A DNA stretch of 64,000 nt from Fusobacterium ulcerans (GTDB taxonomy: Bacteria; Fusobacteriota; Fusobacteriia; Fusobacteriales; Fusobacteriaceae): NCBI RefSeq assembly GCF_003019675.1, contig NZ_CP028105.1:1566282-1630281 (forward strand), given 5' to 3'. Both the position numbers and the translations under genes were made by a program. The notes beneath the pieces were generated by a model. The model did not search any database and was not told where the DNA came from. It worked only from the letters and a program-made list of their open reading frames with translations. The number at the start of each line of letters is the position of its first letter. The first letter of the stretch is position 1. Positions 10,247 through 17,992 of this stretch are shown one piece after another.

Positions 10247-11599
10247 ATGAATGAAAAAACAGGAACAGAAAAGAAAAATTATGGAGGCTGGGCATTTATT
10301 CCACTGGTTGTATTTTTGGTAATATATCTAGGCGGGGGAATGTTTTTTTCAGCTAGAGGAGTGGCCAGTCCATTTAATCAGCTTCCAAGACATGCAGCAT
10401 TGCTGATAGGGGTTATCATAGCATTTGCGATGAACAGAAAAATGAAGCTGGATGATAAAATCAATATATTTACAACAACTTCAGGAGAAAGCGGAGTTAT
10501 GATGATGGCTCTTATCTTTCTTTTAGCAGGAGCTTTTGCAGGGGTGGCAAAAGGAATGGGTGGAGTAGATTCTGTTGTAAACCTTGGCCTTACTTTTGTA
10601 CCAAAACAGTTTTTAGTTCCAGGTCTATTTGTAATATCAGCATTTATATCTACTGCAATGGGAACTTCAACAGGAACATTAGTAGCAGTTGCTCCGATAG
10701 CATTGGGAATATCGGAAAAAGTGGGATTAAATCCAGCAATAACATTGGCAGCAGTTCTGGGAGGAGCTATGTTTGGAGATAATCTGTCAGTTATATCAGA
10801 TACAACAATTGCAGCTACTAGAGGAGTAGGATGCGAAATGAAAGATAAATTCAGAATGAACTTTTTAATTGCTATACCAGCAGCCATTGCAACAATCATA
10901 GCCTTTACAATATTAGGGGGAGCTGGGCAGATCGAGGGAGAATTAAGTTACAATTTAATAAAAGTGATTCCATATTTAGCAGTACTTATAGCAGCAGTTG
11001 CAGGAGTAAATGTATTTACAGTTCTTATTGGAGGAATCCTATTTGCAGGATTAGTAGGATTTGTAACTGGAAGTATGACATTTGTAACATTCTTCCAATC
11101 AGTAGCAAAAGGTATGGATGGAATGATGAATGTAACTATTATGGCTATTCTTATTAGAGGACTTATTGGATTGATAAAAGAATATGGTGGAATAGAATGG
11201 CTTGTACAAAAACTTACTGGGAATATCAAAACTCGTAAAGGAGCTGAATACAGTATAGCAGTTTTGGTATCTGTATTGGTTTTCTGTCTTGTAAATAATA
11301 CTATTGCTATAATAATTGCTTCTCCAATAGCTAAACAGGTAGGAGAAAAATTTAAGATAGCTCCAAAAAGAACAGCAAGTTTATTAGATATATTCAGTTG
11401 TGTAATTTTATGTTTAGCTCCACATGCAGGAGGAATGCTTCTTATAACATCTATGGCATCAGTTTCTCCAATAGAAATAATAAGTTTCTCTTTCTATCAG
11501 GTATTTTTAGGAATCTGTACTATAATAACTATTCAATTTGGACTTATGAAAACTAAAGAAGAAAAAGAAGCAGACTTACTGGAAAAACAAACTGCTTAG
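10247..11599 (+). CDS. NhaC-type Na+/H+ antiporter family transporter (paralog 1)
   Basis: A 450-residue polytopic inner-membrane protein of the NhaC/Na_H_antiporter family, with about a dozen hydrophobic segments and conserved blocks such as GDNLSVISDTTIAATRGVG and LVNNTIAIIIASPIAK. Members exchange Na+ for H+ or for organic substrates; in anaerobes several act as amino-acid or organic-acid carriers. It is a close paralog of the product of 16587-17939, sharing the start MNEKTG, the PRH.ALLIG block and the SDTTI region. It is followed 26 bases later by an M20 amidohydrolase, which suggests import of an N-acylated or peptide substrate rather than simple pH homeostasis. AAGGGGG lies before the ATG. 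The substrate is inferred only. Confidence 0.82.
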   Translation: MNEKTGTEKKNYGGWAFIPLVVFLVIYLGGGMFFSARGVASPFNQLPRHAALLIGVIIAFAMNRKMKLDDKINIFTTTSGESGVMMMALIFLLAGAFAGVAKGMGGVDSVVNLGLTFVPKQFLVPGLFVISAFISTAMGTSTGTLVAVAPIALGISEKVGLNPAITLAAVLGGAMFGDNLSVISDTTIAATRGVGCEMKDKFRMNFLIAIPAAIATIIAFTILGGAGQIEGELSYNLIKVIPYLAVLIAAVAGVNVFTVLIGGILFAGLVGFVTGSMTFVTFFQSVAKGMDGMMNVTIMAILIRGLIGLIKEYGGIEWLVQKLTGNIKTRKGAEYSIAVLVSVLVFCLVNNTIAIIIASPIAKQVGEKFKIAPKRTASLLDIFSCVILCLAPHAGGMLLITSMASVSPIEIISFSFYQVFLGICTIITIQFGLMKTKEEKEADLLEKQTA

Positions 11600-11625
11600 T
11601 TGAGAAAAATGAGACAGGAGGAAAA

Positions 11626-12816
11626 ATGGACAGAATAATAGAATTAGCAGAGAAATATTCTAATGAAATGATTGCAAATCGTAGAAAAATACATAGAAAT
11701 CCAGAATTAGGAGGGCAGGAAGTAGATACTTCAAACTTCATAGTTGAAGAACTGGAGAAGTTAGGAATAGAAGTAAAAAGAGGATTTGCCAAAACGGGGA
11801 TACAAGGAATGATTTATGGTAAAAATCCTAATGGAAAAACAATAATGATAAGAGCGGATATAGATGCTCTTCCCATGAGTGAAGAAAATGATCTTGAATA
11901 TAAATCTCAGGTAGATGGAAAAATGCACGCTTGTGGGCATGATGTACATACGGCTGCTTTATTAGGAGTAGCAAAGATATTGTCTCAATTAAAAGATGAA
12001 CTTGATGGAAATGTTAAATTATGCTTTCAACCAGCAGAAGAAACAGTAGGAGGAGCTGATTTAATGGTAGAGGATGGAATATTGGAAAACCCCAAAGTGG
12101 ATTATGTAATCGGGATGCATGTAGAGCCTAATGAAAAAATAGGAACAGCATCTATAGAACCTGGACCAGTGAGTTCATATCCTGATTTCTTTGAGATAAA
12201 GTTTATTGGAAGAGGGGGACATGGCTCATTTCCTTCTAAAAGTATAGACCCTATACTTCCAGCAGTAGAGACATATAATCTCTTAAATCTCATATCTAAA
12301 AAAGTGTCACCATTAGAGCCGTGTGTGGTACAGATATGCAGATTCAATGCTGGAACATATGATGCTATTATTCCAAATGAAGCAGTAATTGCAGGAACAG
12401 TAAGGACTTTGCATAAACACAATCGTGAATTTGTAAAAGAACAAATGGACAAAATAATAAAAAATATAAGCGAAATATATGGAGTGGAATATAAATTTTC
12501 TTATAGAGGAAAAACATTCCCTGTATATAATACACCAGAGATAATAGGAGCAGTAAGAGAAAGCGTAAAGGATGTTTTTAACAAAGGCTTTGTTGTAAAT
12601 CAAAGTTTTAAAATAGGAGGAGATGATTTCTGCTTCTTTAGTGAAAATACTCCAGCTACATATTTAATAGTAGGAAGTGCAAATGAAGATAAGGCTACAC
12701 AATATCCTCTTCATAACCCTAAATTTAATGTAGATGAAGAGGTAATAAAAACTGGAGCAGCGGCATTCTCTAAAATAGCATACGATTATTTAAATGGAAA
12801 ATATAAAGGAATATAG
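11626..12816 (+). CDS. M20-family amidohydrolase (N-acyl-amino-acid deacylase type)
   Basis: A 396-residue metallohydrolase of the M20D group (hippurate hydrolase, N-acyl-L-amino acid amidohydrolase, IAA-amino acid hydrolase). It contains the RRKIHRNPELGG start block, IRADIDALPM with the catalytic Asp80, HACGHDVHTAA with metal ligands Cys103 and His105, FQPAEET with the Glu pair at 138-139, and GMHVEPNE with His165. A dimerisation domain follows, then a late LHNPKFN histidine. It would release a free amino acid or cysteine conjugate from an N-acyl compound in the cytoplasm. It is co-transcribed with the transporter upstream (GGAGG site, 26-base gap) and ends at a strong terminator. Confidence 0.87.
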   Translation: MDRIIELAEKYSNEMIANRRKIHRNPELGGQEVDTSNFIVEELEKLGIEVKRGFAKTGIQGMIYGKNPNGKTIMIRADIDALPMSEENDLEYKSQVDGKMHACGHDVHTAALLGVAKILSQLKDELDGNVKLCFQPAEETVGGADLMVEDGILENPKVDYVIGMHVEPNEKIGTASIEPGPVSSYPDFFEIKFIGRGGHGSFPSKSIDPILPAVETYNLLNLISKKVSPLEPCVVQICRFNAGTYDAIIPNEAVIAGTVRTLHKHNREFVKEQMDKIIKNISEIYGVEYKFSYRGKTFPVYNTPEIIGAVRESVKDVFNKGFVVNQSFKIGGDDFCFFSENTPATYLIVGSANEDKATQYPLHNPKFNVDEEVIKTGAAAFSKIAYDYLNGKYKGI

Positions 12817-12823
12817 GCAAAAT

Positions 12824-12858
12824 AAAAAACTGACCTGGTTACAGGTCAGTTTTTTCAT
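12824..12858. terminator. Bidirectional-looking terminator after the M20 gene
   Basis: A 14-bp perfect stem, AAAAAACTGACCTG (12824-12837) with its complement at 12842-12855, around a GTTA loop, flanked by A and T runs. Confidence 0.88.
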
Positions 12859-12869
12859 TGTATAAAAAA

Positions 12870-12890
12870 ACCACTTGCTAAGCGAGTGGT
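12870..12890. repeat. IS200 left-end hairpin
   Basis: ACCACTTGC and GCGAGTGGT form a 9-bp stem with one G-T wobble and a TAA loop. It matches the position of the single-strand recognition hairpin at the left end of IS200/IS605 elements. Confidence 0.7.
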
Positions 12891-12927
12891 ACAAAAAAGC
12901 CGGAAGGCTATGCTTAGAAAATAAAAG

Positions 12928-12979
12928 CTCCTTTGATATAATTAATTAGGTTTGCCGGCCGATTAACTAATCAAAGGAG
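12928..12979 (+). promoter_or_regulatory. Stem-loop that sequesters the transposase ribosome-binding site
   Basis: CTCCTTTGAT (12928-12937) is perfectly complementary to ATCAAAGGAG (12970-12979), and the second arm contains the Shine-Dalgarno sequence of the transposase (AAAGGAGG, ATG at 12988). Formation of this helix in the mRNA would hide the ribosome-binding site. IS200 is known to keep its transposase expression low in this way. Confidence 0.75.
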
Positions 12980-12987
12980 GTCATAAA

Positions 12988-13449
12988 ATGTATGACAATA
13001 ATAGTCTATCACATACAACATGGAATTGTAAATATCATATCATATTCGCACCAAAATATAGAAGGCAGGTAATATATGGAAAAATCAAAGGAGATATAGG
13101 GCAGATATTAAGAAAACTCTGCGAATTTAAAGGAGTAGAAATAATAGAGGCTAATGCCTGTAAAGACCATATACATATGTTGGTAAGTATACCTCCGAAA
13201 ATAAGCATATCAAGTTTTATGGGATATTTGAAAGGGAAAAGTTCATTGATGATATTTGATAAACATGCAAATTTAAAATATAAATATGGGAATAGACATT
13301 TTTGGTGTAGAGGATATTATGTTGATACAGTAGGAAGAAATAAAGAAAGGATCGCAAAATATATAAGAGAACAGTTGCAAGAAGATATAGCGAATGATCA
13401 ATTGACATTGAAAGAGTATATAGATCCTTTCGGAGAAAAAACAAACTAA
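12988..13449 (+). CDS. tnpA: IS200-type Y1 transposase TnpA
   Basis: A 153-residue HUH single-strand transposase, full length for IS200 TnpA (about 150). The opening HTTWNCKYHIIFAPKYRRQ, the HUH pair His61-x-His63 in KDHIHMLV, the FWCRGYYVDTVG block and the catalytic Tyr125 in AKYIREQ are all intact, so the enzyme should be active. It cuts and rejoins single-stranded ends at hairpins and leaves no target duplication. The ATG follows AAAGGAGG, which is buried in a stem (12928-12979). There is no frameshift or internal stop. Confidence 0.93.
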   Translation: MYDNNSLSHTTWNCKYHIIFAPKYRRQVIYGKIKGDIGQILRKLCEFKGVEIIEANACKDHIHMLVSIPPKISISSFMGYLKGKSSLMIFDKHANLKYKYGNRHFWCRGYYVDTVGRNKERIAKYIREQLQEDIANDQLTLKEYIDPFGEKTN

Positions 13450-13577
13450 AGCACACCAGCTACTTAAGTAGCTGAATGAAGAATTACGCGGTTGGCAAAC
13501 CATTCAGTAAGGCTTAAGCCTAAGCTAGTACCATACCCTTATAGGGTGGAGCAAACCACCACTTGAAGTGGTGGTTT
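13450..13577. repeat. IS200 right end with three palindromes
   Basis: Three dyads follow the tnpA stop: AGCTACTTAAGTAGCT (about 13462-13477), AGGCTTAAGCCT (about 13510-13521), and a perfect 12-bp stem AAACCACCACTT with its complement at 13553-13577. The last should be the recognition hairpin of the right end. A T-rich tail also lets it act as a terminator. Confidence 0.6.
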
Positions 13578-13625
13578 GTGATTAATAATAAAATTTATTT
13601 GATTTATACTAATCACTATAAAATT

Positions 13626-15074
13626 TTATCTTAGAAGAAGAGAAATAAAATCTTCTTTGAATAAGAAATCTTTTTTTTGTGAAAATTCCTCCAAAGATTT
13701 TTTTATTATTTGAATACCTCTAATTATTTCATCTTTTGATACAGCAGCAAAACTTAAACGGATATGATCATTTTCCTGTTCATCATTTATATGAAATACA
13801 GAGTCAGGAAGAATAGAGACATGTCTTTCTTTCAATACATTATAAAATACATTGGAATTTAACCCTTTGGGTAGTTTAATCCATATGTAAAACCCTCCAT
13901 TAGGAATATATGGAAGTTCTATTTCTTTTATTTCTCCCAAAAGAGAAAGTGTAAGTTCATATTTCTCCTTAAATGCTGCCCTTAATTTTTCGATATGAGG
14001 TTCAAAGTATCCTCTTTTGAGAAAAAGGTGAAGAGCCAGTTGAATAAGACCAGCTGATGATATATCAGCAGAAAATTTTGCAGCAATAATATCAGAAATC
14101 AAATTACTAGGAACAATCATATACCCAAGTCTCAAACCAGGCATTATAAGTTTTGAAAAAGAATTTATGTATATAACTTTATTTTTTCTGTCCATAGCCT
14201 TTAATGGTGTAGCAACATTATTATAATAGTAAAGATGAGAATGACAGTCATCTTCTATAATTGTAAAATTATATTTTTCTGAAAGTTCCAATATTTTCTT
14301 CTTTTTTTCTGTTGACCATGAAATTCCAGTAGGGCTTTCAAAATTTATCATAGTATAGATAAAATCTACTTTATTTTTTTGTAAAATTTTCTCTAATTCC
14401 TCTATATTTATTCCATCTTCTTCCAAAGAGACACTTATCATTTTTGCTATTTCAGAAAAGGTATTGATAGCTCCATAATATGTAGGGTTAGCCGCTACCA
14501 TTGTGGTAGTTTTTCTTTTTAGAATAATTTTTTTTATAAGATCCAATGCTTGTTGAGATCCAGAAACTATTTGAATATTATTAGGCGAAGTATAAATATT
14601 ATTATTTTTAAGTTTTTCTGCAATTGTTTCTCTGAGCTCTAAAAGCCCCTGAGTATTGAAATAGTTGAAAGCTTTTTCTCCATAATTATTAAATATATCA
14701 TTTATCAATTCCTGAAATATACCAACAGGATAAAGATCAGCAGCAGGGGTAGCACTTGCAAAATTTATATCTTTATTTATTATTGCAAAATTATTTATAA
14801 CAGGTTTTTGAGTATTGGAAATAAGTTTATTCTTTTCTTTTACAAAGCATCCCTTTCCAGAGAGCTTATAGATATAATTGTTTTTTTCAAGAAGATCATA
14901 TGCCTTCAAAACAGTGAGAGTATTTATATCGAATTTGATGGCAACCTGTCTTATAGAAGGAAGCTTTTCATTAGGAAGAGCTTCACCAGTTTCTATCATA
15001 TTTTTTATAGAATCATATAGCTGCAAGTAAATTTTATGAGGTGAATCTTTGTAGATTAAGAAATTAAGTTTCAT
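13626..15074 (-). CDS. MocR-type regulator: GntR winged helix fused to aminotransferase-like domain
   Basis: A 482-residue transcription factor. An N-terminal GntR winged-helix domain (about 1-80, with IYLQLYDSIKNMIETGEALPNE.. LPSIRQVAI) is joined to a fold-type I aminotransferase domain (about 100-475). The PLP-binding residues are kept: Asn244 in NFESPTG, the IIEDDC aspartates near 275, Lys308 in NSFSKLIMPG and Arg315. It should therefore bind PLP and sense an amino acid or its aldimine, as PdxR, GabR and TauR do. It is transcribed divergently from the C-S lyase operon, and shared boxes (see 10081, 15149 and 15233) make it the likely regulator of that operon and of the NhaC/M20 operon. TAAAAATCTTCTCC before the start is an AAGGAG-type site on the minus strand. 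Confidence 0.88.
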   Translation of the reverse strand: MKLNFLIYKDSPHKIYLQLYDSIKNMIETGEALPNEKLPSIRQVAIKFDINTLTVLKAYDLLEKNNYIYKLSGKGCFVKEKNKLISNTQKPVINNFAIINKDINFASATPAADLYPVGIFQELINDIFNNYGEKAFNYFNTQGLLELRETIAEKLKNNNIYTSPNNIQIVSGSQQALDLIKKIILKRKTTTMVAANPTYYGAINTFSEIAKMISVSLEEDGINIEELEKILQKNKVDFIYTMINFESPTGISWSTEKKKKILELSEKYNFTIIEDDCHSHLYYYNNVATPLKAMDRKNKVIYINSFSKLIMPGLRLGYMIVPSNLISDIIAAKFSADISSAGLIQLALHLFLKRGYFEPHIEKLRAAFKEKYELTLSLLGEIKEIELPYIPNGGFYIWIKLPKGLNSNVFYNVLKERHVSILPDSVFHINDEQENDHIRLSFAAVSKDEIIRGIQIIKKSLEEFSQKKDFLFKEDFISLLLR

Positions 15075-15097
15075 AAAAATCTTCTCCTTTTTGCTAC

Positions 15098-15112
15098 AAC
15101 TGTTTTATATTG
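15098..15112 (+). promoter_or_regulatory. Candidate regulator box close to the MocR start codon
   Basis: AACTGTTTTATATTG resembles the AACTGTTRTAYATC boxes at 10081 and 15233. It lies about 24 bases from the MocR start codon, where a bound protein could block its own expression. Confidence 0.3.
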
Positions 15113-15148
15113 TTGAAAATTGTTTGATATAGTTAAAATATAAAAAGC

Positions 15149-15160
15149 GTTATACAACAG
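15149..15160 (-). promoter_or_regulatory. Candidate regulator box, minus orientation
   Basis: Read on the minus strand it is CTGTTGTATAAC, the same core as the boxes at 9996 and 10084. It may overlap a -35 element (TTGTAT) of the MocR promoter, which would fit autorepression. Confidence 0.4.
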
Positions 15161-15232
15161 ATATTAAAACAGTTTTTATTATTTTAAAACAGAGCTTAAA
15201 TTACGAAAAATAGACAACTGTATCAAAATTAC

Positions 15233-15247
15233 AAACTGTTATACATC
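15233..15247 (+). promoter_or_regulatory. Candidate regulator box upstream of the C-S lyase operon
   Basis: AAACTGTTATACATC starts 35 bases before the -35 hexamer at 15268, exactly the arrangement found at 10081/10116. A partial copy (AACTGTATCA) lies just upstream at about 15216. Confidence 0.5.
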
Positions 15248-15255
15248 GGTTTCCA

Positions 15256-15267
15256 CAGTTATATATC
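15256..15267 (+). promoter_or_regulatory. Second candidate box abutting the -35 element
   Basis: CAGTTATATATC repeats the core of the 15233 box 20 bases downstream, about two helical turns, and ends directly before TTGACT. Direct repeats of this kind are usual for MocR regulators. Confidence 0.35.
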
Positions 15268-15296
15268 TTGACTAAAAGACTATAACGGTTTATAGT
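15268..15296 (+). promoter_or_regulatory. Promoter of the C-S lyase/NhaC/methionine gamma-lyase operon
   Basis: TTGACT (15268-15273) and TATAGT (15291-15296) are 17 bases apart. The start codon at 15376 is about 75 bases downstream of the expected transcription start. Confidence 0.65.
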
Positions 15297-15375
15297 TGTA
15301 TTATAATATATGAATCAGAAAATTGCTATGTATTTAAAAAATTTATGAGTATTGTTTCTGCAAAAGGAGGAAAAA

Positions 15376-16566
15376 ATGAAGTATTCTTTTAATGAAAAAA
15401 TTGACAGAACAGGAAATCATGCGGCTAAGTGGGAGGAAATGGGGAAAAAATTTATATCAGATGATTTATGGCCAATGTGGATAGCAGATATGGATCTTAA
15501 AACAGCTCCTGAAATAATAGAGGCTATGAGAGAAAAAGTAGAACAAGGAATATTTGGTTATGTATATAGACCAGATTCTTATTATCAAGCAGCAGCAGAT
15601 TGGTTAGAAAGAAGATTTGGATACAAAATTGATCCAGCTACTCTTATAAATAGTCCTGGAGTTGTGCCTACACTCTCTTTATTGGTAAGAAGTATGACAA
15701 AACCAGGAGAAAAAATACTTATTCAAAGTCCAGTATATTATCCTTTTGCTGCTACTATAAGAGATAATGGAAGAGAAGTAGTAGAAAATAAACTTGTAAA
15801 AGATGATGAAGGATATTATACAATAGATTTTGAAGATTTTGAGAAAAAAGTTTCAGATGAAAGTATCAGTTTATTTATTATGTGCAGTCCTCACAACCCT
15901 GTGGGAAGAGTGTGGAAAAGAGAAGAACTTCAAAAGATGTCTGATCTTTGTTTAAAATATAAAGTAAGAGTTATATCAGATGAAATTTGGAGAGATATAG
16001 TAATGCCAGGGCATAAACATATCCCAACAGCTTCTCTTGGAAAAGAGATCGAAAATAATACTATCACTTGTTTCTCACCAACTAAAACATTTAATATAGC
16101 GGGACTTCAAGCTTCATTTGTAACATTTCCAAGAAGAGAAGAATGGGAAAAATTTGATAATGAATTAGGAATACTGGATATTAAGAGAAACAGTCCGTTT
16201 AGTCTGGTAGCTTTTGAAACTGGATATACAAAATGTGATGAATGGGTAAATCAATTAGTTGAACATTTAAATGGAAATATGGATTATGTAATTAATTTTA
16301 TAAGAGAAAAAATTCCAGAAATAAAAGTTAAAAAACCTGAGGGAACTTATTTGATGTGGCTGGATTTTTCAGCATTAGGTTTATGTAAAGAAGATACATC
16401 TAAATTTATGCAGGAAAAATGTAAAATAGCATTAGATGATGGATTTTGGTTTGGGGAAAATGGAATAGGGTTTGAAAGAATGAATATAGCTTGTCCTAGA
16501 TATATGGTAGAAGAAGGAATGAATAGAATAGAAAAAGCTGTGAAAGAATGGAGAGAAGGCAAATAA
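15376..16566 (+). CDS. PatB/MalY-type cystathionine beta-lyase (cysteine-S-conjugate lyase)
   Basis: A 396-residue PLP enzyme of the MalY/PatB branch. It cleaves the C-S bond of cystathionine, cysteine or cysteine S-conjugates to give a thiol, pyruvate and ammonia. The opening FNEKIDRTGNHAAKWEE, the Asn174 block CSPHNPVGRVW, Asp202 in SDEIWRDI and the PLP lysine Lys237 in SPTKTFNIAGLQ are typical. The frame opens further upstream at 15352, but the ATG at 15376 has AAGGAGG (15364-15370) at the right distance. It is the first gene of an operon with an NhaC-type carrier and methionine gamma-lyase, and is divergent from the MocR regulator. The preferred substrate is not readable from sequence. 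Confidence 0.88.
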   Translation: MKYSFNEKIDRTGNHAAKWEEMGKKFISDDLWPMWIADMDLKTAPEIIEAMREKVEQGIFGYVYRPDSYYQAAADWLERRFGYKIDPATLINSPGVVPTLSLLVRSMTKPGEKILIQSPVYYPFAATIRDNGREVVENKLVKDDEGYYTIDFEDFEKKVSDESISLFIMCSPHNPVGRVWKREELQKMSDLCLKYKVRVISDEIWRDIVMPGHKHIPTASLGKEIENNTITCFSPTKTFNIAGLQASFVTFPRREEWEKFDNELGILDIKRNSPFSLVAFETGYTKCDEWVNQLVEHLNGNMDYVINFIREKIPEIKVKKPEGTYLMWLDFSALGLCKEDTSKFMQEKCKIALDDGFWFGENGIGFERMNIACPRYMVEEGMNRIEKAVKEWREGK

Positions 16567-16586
16567 AATCTTAGGGAGGTTTAATA

Positions 16587-17939
16587 ATGAATGAAAAAAC
16601 TGGAGAAAGAAAATATGGCGCGATGGCGTTTTTACCTTTATTAGTATTTTTGGCATTATACATAGGAAGTGGGCTTCTATTTACATTTATGGGAGTTGAC
16701 GGAGCATTTAAAAAGTTCCCAAGACATGTAGCTCTTCTTATAGGTATAGCAGTAGCCATGATTATGAATAAATCAATGAAACTTGATAAAAAAATTGATA
16801 TATTTACTGAAAATGCAGGAAATTCAGGAGTTATGCTGATAGGTTTAATTTACTTATTAGCTGGAGGATTTCAAGGTGCAGCAAAATCAATGGGTGGAGT
16901 TGAGTCGGTAGTTAATTTAGGACTTACATTTATTCCAGGTGCAGCTCTTGTTCCAGGAGTGTTCCTTATATCATGTTTTATTTCAACAGCAATAGGAACA
17001 TCAATGGGAACAGTTGCAGCTATGGCTCCAATAGCAATAGGTGTGGCTCAGGCAGCAGGGCTTAATCTTCCTCTAACATGTGCAGCAGTTATAGGGGGAG
17101 CGTATTTTGGAGATAACCTTTCAATGATATCAGATACTACTATATCAGCAGCCAAAGGTGTAGGATCAGAGATGAAGGATAAATTTAAAATGAACTTCTT
17201 TATTGCTTTGCCAGCAGCTATAATTGCAATCATAGGATACTGGGCATTTGGAGGGGCTGGAGAAATATCTGGAGATCACCCATATCATTTGCTTCGTGTA
17301 ATTCCATATATAGTAGTATTGATAGCAGCTTTAAAAGGATTTAATGTAGCAGGAGTTCTGTTGGTTGGAATAGGAATGACAGGAGTCATAGGACTTGCTG
17401 AAGGAACTGTAAGTTTCTTAGACTGGGTAGGTGCAATAGGTGGAGGAATGGAAGATATGTTCAGTATCACTATTGTAGCTATATTGATTTCAGGGCTTAT
17501 AGGATTAATTAAATATTATGGTGGAGTAGACTGGCTTGTAAATGGTATTGTTTCTAGAATTAAGGAACGTAAGGGTGCAGAGTATGGAATTGGACTTCTT
17601 TCAGGACTTTTATCAGCAGCTCTTGTAAATAATACAATAGCTATTATCATATCAGCTCCTATAGCTAAAGAAATAGGAAAAAATTATGGAATAGCACCAA
17701 AACGTCTTGCCAGCCTTATAGATATATTTGCCTGTGCGTTTATATCATTGACACCTTATGATGGAGGTATGCTGATAGTTACTGGGCTTTCAGATGTATC
17801 ACCTATGGCAGTATTGAAATATATGTTCTATATGTTTGCTTTGATAATAACAACTTGTATCACTATCCAATTTGGACTGCTACGTACAAAAGAAGAGATC
17901 GAATTTATTGAAAAAAATCCTAATGGAATAAGAGAATAA
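16587..17939 (+). CDS. NhaC-type Na+/H+ antiporter family transporter (paralog 2)
   Basis: A 450-residue membrane protein, the same length as the product of 10247-11599 and clearly its paralog across the whole sequence (MNEKTGERKYGAMAFLPLLVF, YFGDNLSMISDTTISAAKGVG, LVNNTIAIIISAPIAKEIG). It sits between two PLP enzymes that break down sulfur amino acids, so the likely cargo is cysteine/methionine or a related thio compound in exchange for or together with Na+/H+. That role is inferred from position. It starts 21 bases after the lyase with a GGGAGG site. Confidence 0.82.
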   Translation: MNEKTGERKYGAMAFLPLLVFLALYIGSGLLFTFMGVDGAFKKFPRHVALLIGIAVAMIMNKSMKLDKKIDIFTENAGNSGVMLIGLIYLLAGGFQGAAKSMGGVESVVNLGLTFIPGAALVPGVFLISCFISTAIGTSMGTVAAMAPIAIGVAQAAGLNLPLTCAAVIGGAYFGDNLSMISDTTISAAKGVGSEMKDKFKMNFFIALPAAIIAIIGYWAFGGAGEISGDHPYHLLRVIPYIVVLIAALKGFNVAGVLLVGIGMTGVIGLAEGTVSFLDWVGAIGGGMEDMFSITIVAILISGLIGLIKYYGGVDWLVNGIVSRIKERKGAEYGIGLLSGLLSAALVNNTIAIIISAPIAKEIGKNYGIAPKRLASLIDIFACAFISLTPYDGGMLIVTGLSDVSPMAVLKYMFYMFALIITTCITIQFGLLRTKEEIEFIEKNPNGIRE

Positions 17940-17992
17940 TATTTAAATAAAAAAGTATAGAGATAATAATATAAAATCACGGAGGAAGAGCA

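Larger units (their letters stand above)
12866..13580 (+). mobile_element. IS200-type insertion sequence (IS200/IS605 family)
   Basis: A single Y1 transposase gene is flanked by hairpin ends instead of inverted repeats, the layout of IS200-group elements. The left end carries a hairpin at 12870-12890 and the right end a perfect one at 13553-13577. Both contain the CCACTT...AGTGG core expected of TnpA recognition hairpins. No tnpB is present. The exact cleavage sites cannot be fixed by eye, so the limits are approximate by about 15 bases. The element lies between the M20 terminator and the end of the MocR gene and interrupts no gene. Confidence 0.82.

Noticed and set aside
10247-11599. Plain sodium/proton antiporter for pH control
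   Set aside because: The fold fits, but the linkage of both paralogs to catabolic enzymes and a shared operator makes a substrate carrier more likely, so the call was kept at family level.
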